Source: Streptomyces sp. SLBN-31 (GTDB taxonomy: Bacteria; Actinomycetota; Actinomycetes; Streptomycetales; Streptomycetaceae). From it: DNA of 64,000 nucleotides. Position 1 is the stretch's first letter. Each line of letters starts with the position of its first letter. The position numbers were made by a program, and so were the translations under genes. Under the pieces are notes generated by a model. It was not told the DNA's origin, did no database searches, and saw nothing but the letters and a program-made list of their open reading frames with translations. Location of the stretch: contig NZ_VFNC01000001.1 of assembly GCF_006715395.1 (NCBI RefSeq), forward strand, positions 1,364,001-1,428,000. Reading direction: 5' to 3'. This document shows, piece by piece, positions 61,435 to 64,000 of the stretch.

Positions 61435-62475
61435 TTACTCCTGCTTCTTGCGCCGTGTGCCGAAGACGATCTCGTCCCAGCTCGGGACCGCGGCCCGGCG
61501 GCCGGGGCGGACGCCGTCGGCCTCCGCCTGGCGGTCCGTGGCGCCGATCAGGCGGTCGCGGTGGCTGCCGACGGAGCGGGGCATGAGCACGTCCGCGTAG
61601 GCGGAACCGGCCGAGGCCGCGGGGGCCGGGGGCTCCTCCGCCTCGGGCTCGACGACGGGCGGCTCCTCCTCCTCGGGCACGGTGTCCGACGGCCGCTCCG
61701 GGACGACCAGGTCGCCACGGAAGCTCGGTACCGCCTCCAACAGGCTGGTCAGCGAGTCCCGTTCGCCCGCGATGCTCTCCTCCACCGCCTCGGACGCCGG
61801 GGCCGGCAGGCTCGGCCGGTCCAGGGAACGGTCCAGCGGACGGTCGCGCGGCAGCCGTGCGATGCGCGGTACGAAGGGAAAGCTGGGCTCCGGCGCGGCG
61901 AGGTCGTCGGACTCGCCGATGAGCGAGCGCGCCTCCTCGTCGACGGCCTGGACGAGCCGCCGGGGCGGGTCGTACGTCCAGCTCGCCGAGTGCGGTTCGC
62001 CCGCGACCCGGTAGACCAGCAGGACCTCCCAGGTGCCGTCGTCGCGGCGCCAGGAGTCCCACTGCACCGTGTCCTTCTCGGCGCCGCGCAGCAGCAGCCG
62101 CTCCTGGACGGCCTCGCCGAGCTGGGGTCCGGCGTTCTCACCGGGACGGCGGACGGGTGTCTTGCGGGCCCGCTCGGCCATGAACGCGCGCTCGGCGAGG
62201 ACAGGGCCCTCGAAGCGCCGTACCCGGTCGACGGGAATGCCTGCGAGCTGGGCGACCTCTTCCGCGGTGGCACCGGCGCGTATACGCGCCTGGATGTCGC
62301 GGGGGCGGAGATGGCTTTCGACCTCGATCTCGATCTGCCCGAGGCGGGGTCGGTCACCGCGGACGGCGGCGCGCAGCCGCTCGTCGATCGGCAGCGTGTA
62401 CTCCGTTGAGTCGGCAGCCTTCAGCACCAGCCGTGTGCCGTCATTGGAGACGGCCACGACACGCAGTTCGGGCAT
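61435..62475 (-). CDS. sepH: Septation protein SepH (DUF3071)
   Basis: Cell-division protein that binds FtsZ and promotes its assembly in actinobacteria. 346 aa. The DUF3071 domain covers residues 1-210: MPELRVVAVSNDGTRLVLKA, a helix-turn-helix-like motif with EVAQLAGIPVDRVRRFEGPV (about 82-101) and AERAFMAERARKTPV, then YRVAGEPHSASWTYDPPRR. The C-terminal 130 residues are Glu/Pro-rich and disordered, ending in the conserved VPSWDEIVFGTRRKK. ATG 62475 with GGGAGG 5 bases upstream. It appears monocistronic. Confidence 0.94.
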   Translation of the reverse strand: MPELRVVAVSNDGTRLVLKAADSTEYTLPIDERLRAAVRGDRPRLGQIEIEVESHLRPRDIQARIRAGATAEEVAQLAGIPVDRVRRFEGPVLAERAFMAERARKTPVRRPGENAGPQLGEAVQERLLLRGAEKDTVQWDSWRRDDGTWEVLLVYRVAGEPHSASWTYDPPRRLVQAVDEEARSLIGESDDLAAPEPSFPFVPRIARLPRDRPLDRSLDRPSLPAPASEAVEESIAGERDSLTSLLEAVPSFRGDLVVPERPSDTVPEEEEPPVVEPEAEEPPAPAASAGSAYADVLMPRSVGSHRDRLIGATDRQAEADGVRPGRRAAVPSWDEIVFGTRRKKQE

Positions 62476-62887
62476 GGGGACCTCCCGGGTGGTGCCTGCC
62501 GACGTCACGTGCGTCGCTGCTTCCGCTAGTCGAGTGTGGCCTGCCCGGGTGCAGCCTGCCACAACCTTGCCGAGTTGCCCGGCGTGTCGGGCACGGGCCC
62601 TGGATCGCCGTTATGGCACGGTTACCTATTCGCAACGCTAAGTGACCAACTCCGTCACCCTGTGCAACTAGCCCCCTCCCGGCGGTCCTTCAAAGCCCCG
62701 GACGCCCTGGCGGGAGACCGGACCCAGGGCTCGCAACAGTACTCCATTTGGACCACGTGCGTGGATTGGCACGCCACCCAACTTCTGGCAACGGACCGGA
62801 GTTGACCGCCCGTTGCCCGTTTTCCGGATCTTGAACGTGGCGTACTTCACGCAATCGCCAGAAATGGAACCAATGGCTTCGGCCGTC
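62476..62887. other. Promoter region of sepH and spacer
   Basis: No convincing gene in 412 bp. The stretch 62600-62660 (ATGGCACGGTTACCTATTCG, GCTAAGTGACC) and 62740-62860 are AT-richer than the surroundings. A 60-codon minus-strand frame at 62668-62850 has no ribosome site or recognisable features. Confidence 0.5.
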
Positions 62888-64000
62888 CTACGAGCCCAAC
62901 ACCCTTCGCAGGTAGTCGTTCTGGAACCGCCGGTCGGGGTCGAGCCGGTCCCGCAGCGCGGTGAACTCGCCGAAGCGGGGATAGACGCCCGCGAAGTACT
63001 CGGCGTCGCGCGTGTGCACCTTGCCCCAGTGCGGACGTCCCTCGTGCGCGGTGAAGATGCGCTCGGCGGCCGTGAAGTACGCCTGATAGGGCGTGCCCTT
63101 GAACATGTGTACGGCGACGTAGGCGCTGTCGCGGCCCGACGCGGTGGACAGGGTGATGTCGTCGGCGGGCGCCGTGCGCACCTCGACCGGGAAGCTGACC
63201 CTGAGGTCGGAGCGGTCGACCATCGCCTTCAGTTCGAGCAGCGTCTCGGCCAGGGCCTCGCGCGGAACGGCGTACTCCATCTCCACGAACCGCACCCGGC
63301 GCGGCGATGTGTAGACCTTGTAGGGAATGTCGGTGTACGTCCGCGCGGACAGGGCCCTGCTGGAGACCCGGGCGATCGTCGGGACGGTGGCAGGCACCGC
63401 CCGGCCGACCCACTGGGCCACCTGGAAGACGCCGTTGGAGAGGAACTCGTCCTCGAACCAGCCCGCGACCGGGCCGACCGGCTTCTCCGGGCCCGCGCTG
63501 CGGTTGTTGCGCTTGGTGTTGGTGCTGCCGGTGTGCGGGAACCAGTAGAACTCGAAGTGCTCGTTCTCGGCCCACAGGGCGTCGAATTCGGCGAGCACCC
63601 GGTCGAAGGGCATCGGCTCCTCGCGTGCCGTGAGCAGGAAGACCGGCTCCACGGCGAAGGTGATCGCGGTGACGATGCCGAGGGCACCCAGGCCGATCCG
63701 CGCGGCCGCGAACACCTCCGGGTTCTCCTTCTCGGAGCAGGTGAGCACCGTTCCGTCGGCGGTGACCAGCTCCAGCCCCTTGATCTGCGCGGCGATGGAG
63801 GCCGAGTCGCGTCCCGTGCCGTGGGTGCCGGTGCTGGTGGCACCGGAGACGGTCTGCTCCATGATGTCGCCCATGTTCGTGAGCGAGAGCCCCTCACGCG
63901 CGAGCGCCACATTGAGCCTCTTGAGCGGGGTGCCGGCCTCCACCGTGACGGTCATGGCGTCGCGGTCGATCTTGCGGATGCCGGTCAACAGTTGAGGGCG
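62888..64000 (-). CDS. FAD-linked sugar-1,4-lactone oxidase (D-arabinono-1,4-lactone oxidase family), truncated at window edge
   Basis: Oxidises an aldono-lactone using FAD. The frame is open to the right edge; about 370 C-terminal residues are visible and the start is outside. The end of the FAD-binding PCMH domain shows MTVTVEAGTPLKRLNVALAR and NMGDIMEQTVSGATSTGTHG, the latter typical of the aldonolactone oxidases. The ALO domain follows with FEFYWFPHTGSTNTKRNNRS, YKVYTSPRRVRFVEMEYAVP and PHWGKVHTRDAEYFAGVYPR (FAD/substrate region) and RFQNDYLRRVLGS at the C-terminus. Exact sugar not deducible. Confidence 0.9.
   Translation of the reverse strand, partial: RPQLLTGIRKIDRDAMTVTVEAGTPLKRLNVALAREGLSLTNMGDIMEQTVSGATSTGTHGTGRDSASIAAQIKGLELVTADGTVLTCSEKENPEVFAAARIGLGALGIVTAITFAVEPVFLLTAREEPMPFDRVLAEFDALWAENEHFEFYWFPHTGSTNTKRNNRSAGPEKPVGPVAGWFEDEFLSNGVFQVAQWVGRAVPATVPTIARVSSRALSARTYTDIPYKVYTSPRRVRFVEMEYAVPREALAETLLELKAMVDRSDLRVSFPVEVRTAPADDITLSTASGRDSAYVAVHMFKGTPYQAYFTAAERIFTAHEGRPHWGKVHTRDAEYFAGVYPRFGEFTALRDRLDPDRRFQNDYLRRVLGS

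Noticed and set aside
62668..62850. 60-codon minus-strand frame near sepH
   Set aside because: No ribosome site, no recognisable motif, inside a likely promoter region.

Overview
The window is chromosomal DNA from a Streptomyces. It has very high G+C with strongly G/C-biased third codon positions. It carries Streptomyces marker genes in one continuous syntenic block: B12-dependent ribonucleotide reductase (nrdJ), the sporulation regulator whiH next to the principal sigma factor hrdB, topoisomerase IV genes parE and parC, and the cell-division gene sepH. The order agrees with what I remember of the S. coelicolor core region from about SCO5805 to SCO5855; this is memory, not a search. I see no rRNA, tRNA, CRISPR array, insertion sequence or prophage.

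Layout. 1-9.3 kb: end of nrdJ, small housekeeping and stress genes (TerD, histidine phosphatase, ADP-ribosylglycohydrolase), a DHA2 drug exporter divergent from its TetR regulator over two perfect operators, and RNase HII. 9.3-18.3 kb: a decayed minisatellite, a conserved hypothetical gene, RecQ, a DUF4192 protein, a frameshifted relic resembling a glycogen debranching enzyme, a Nudix/winged-helix regulator and an ABC protein with altered catalytic motifs. 18.4-25.2 kb: whiH, hrdB, a secreted trypsin-like protease and parE. 25.2-39 kb: another minisatellite, a NarL-type two-component operon, a DUF485/acetate-type symporter pair, and an NMT1/THI5-type ABC transporter bracketed by two paralogous CitB-type response regulators of which only one has a kinase. 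Next come a ferredoxin-like protein under an apparent iron box and a Bcr/CflA exporter divergent from a MarR regulator. 40-48 kb: two divergent citrate synthase-like genes, one with an N-terminal HTH, a small accessory islet, a CobW GTPase and parC. 48-64 kb: an M16 peptidase pair, an M23 peptidase under a c-di-AMP riboswitch, a GntR regulator, HPr under a DasR site, a GNAT/acyl-CoA-synthetase protein acetyltransferase, a phosphodiesterase, thymidine kinase, a rhodanese, sepH and a truncated lactone-oxidase gene.

Regulation is the most informative layer. recQ and parC, 35 kb apart, share a 17-base block containing TTGTCAGT followed 8-9 bases later by a -10-like hexamer. This fits the LexA-independent DNA-damage promoter (RecA-NDp, PafBC-dependent) known from mycobacteria, and a weaker version precedes the acetyltransferase gene. 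About a dozen genes have a -10-like hexamer ending 6-9 bases before the start codon, so leaderless mRNAs look common here. The citrate synthase pair shows an AT-rich operator region plus a second cluster of the same half-sites inside the coding sequence. Four intergenic regions hold degenerate GC-rich tandem repeats.
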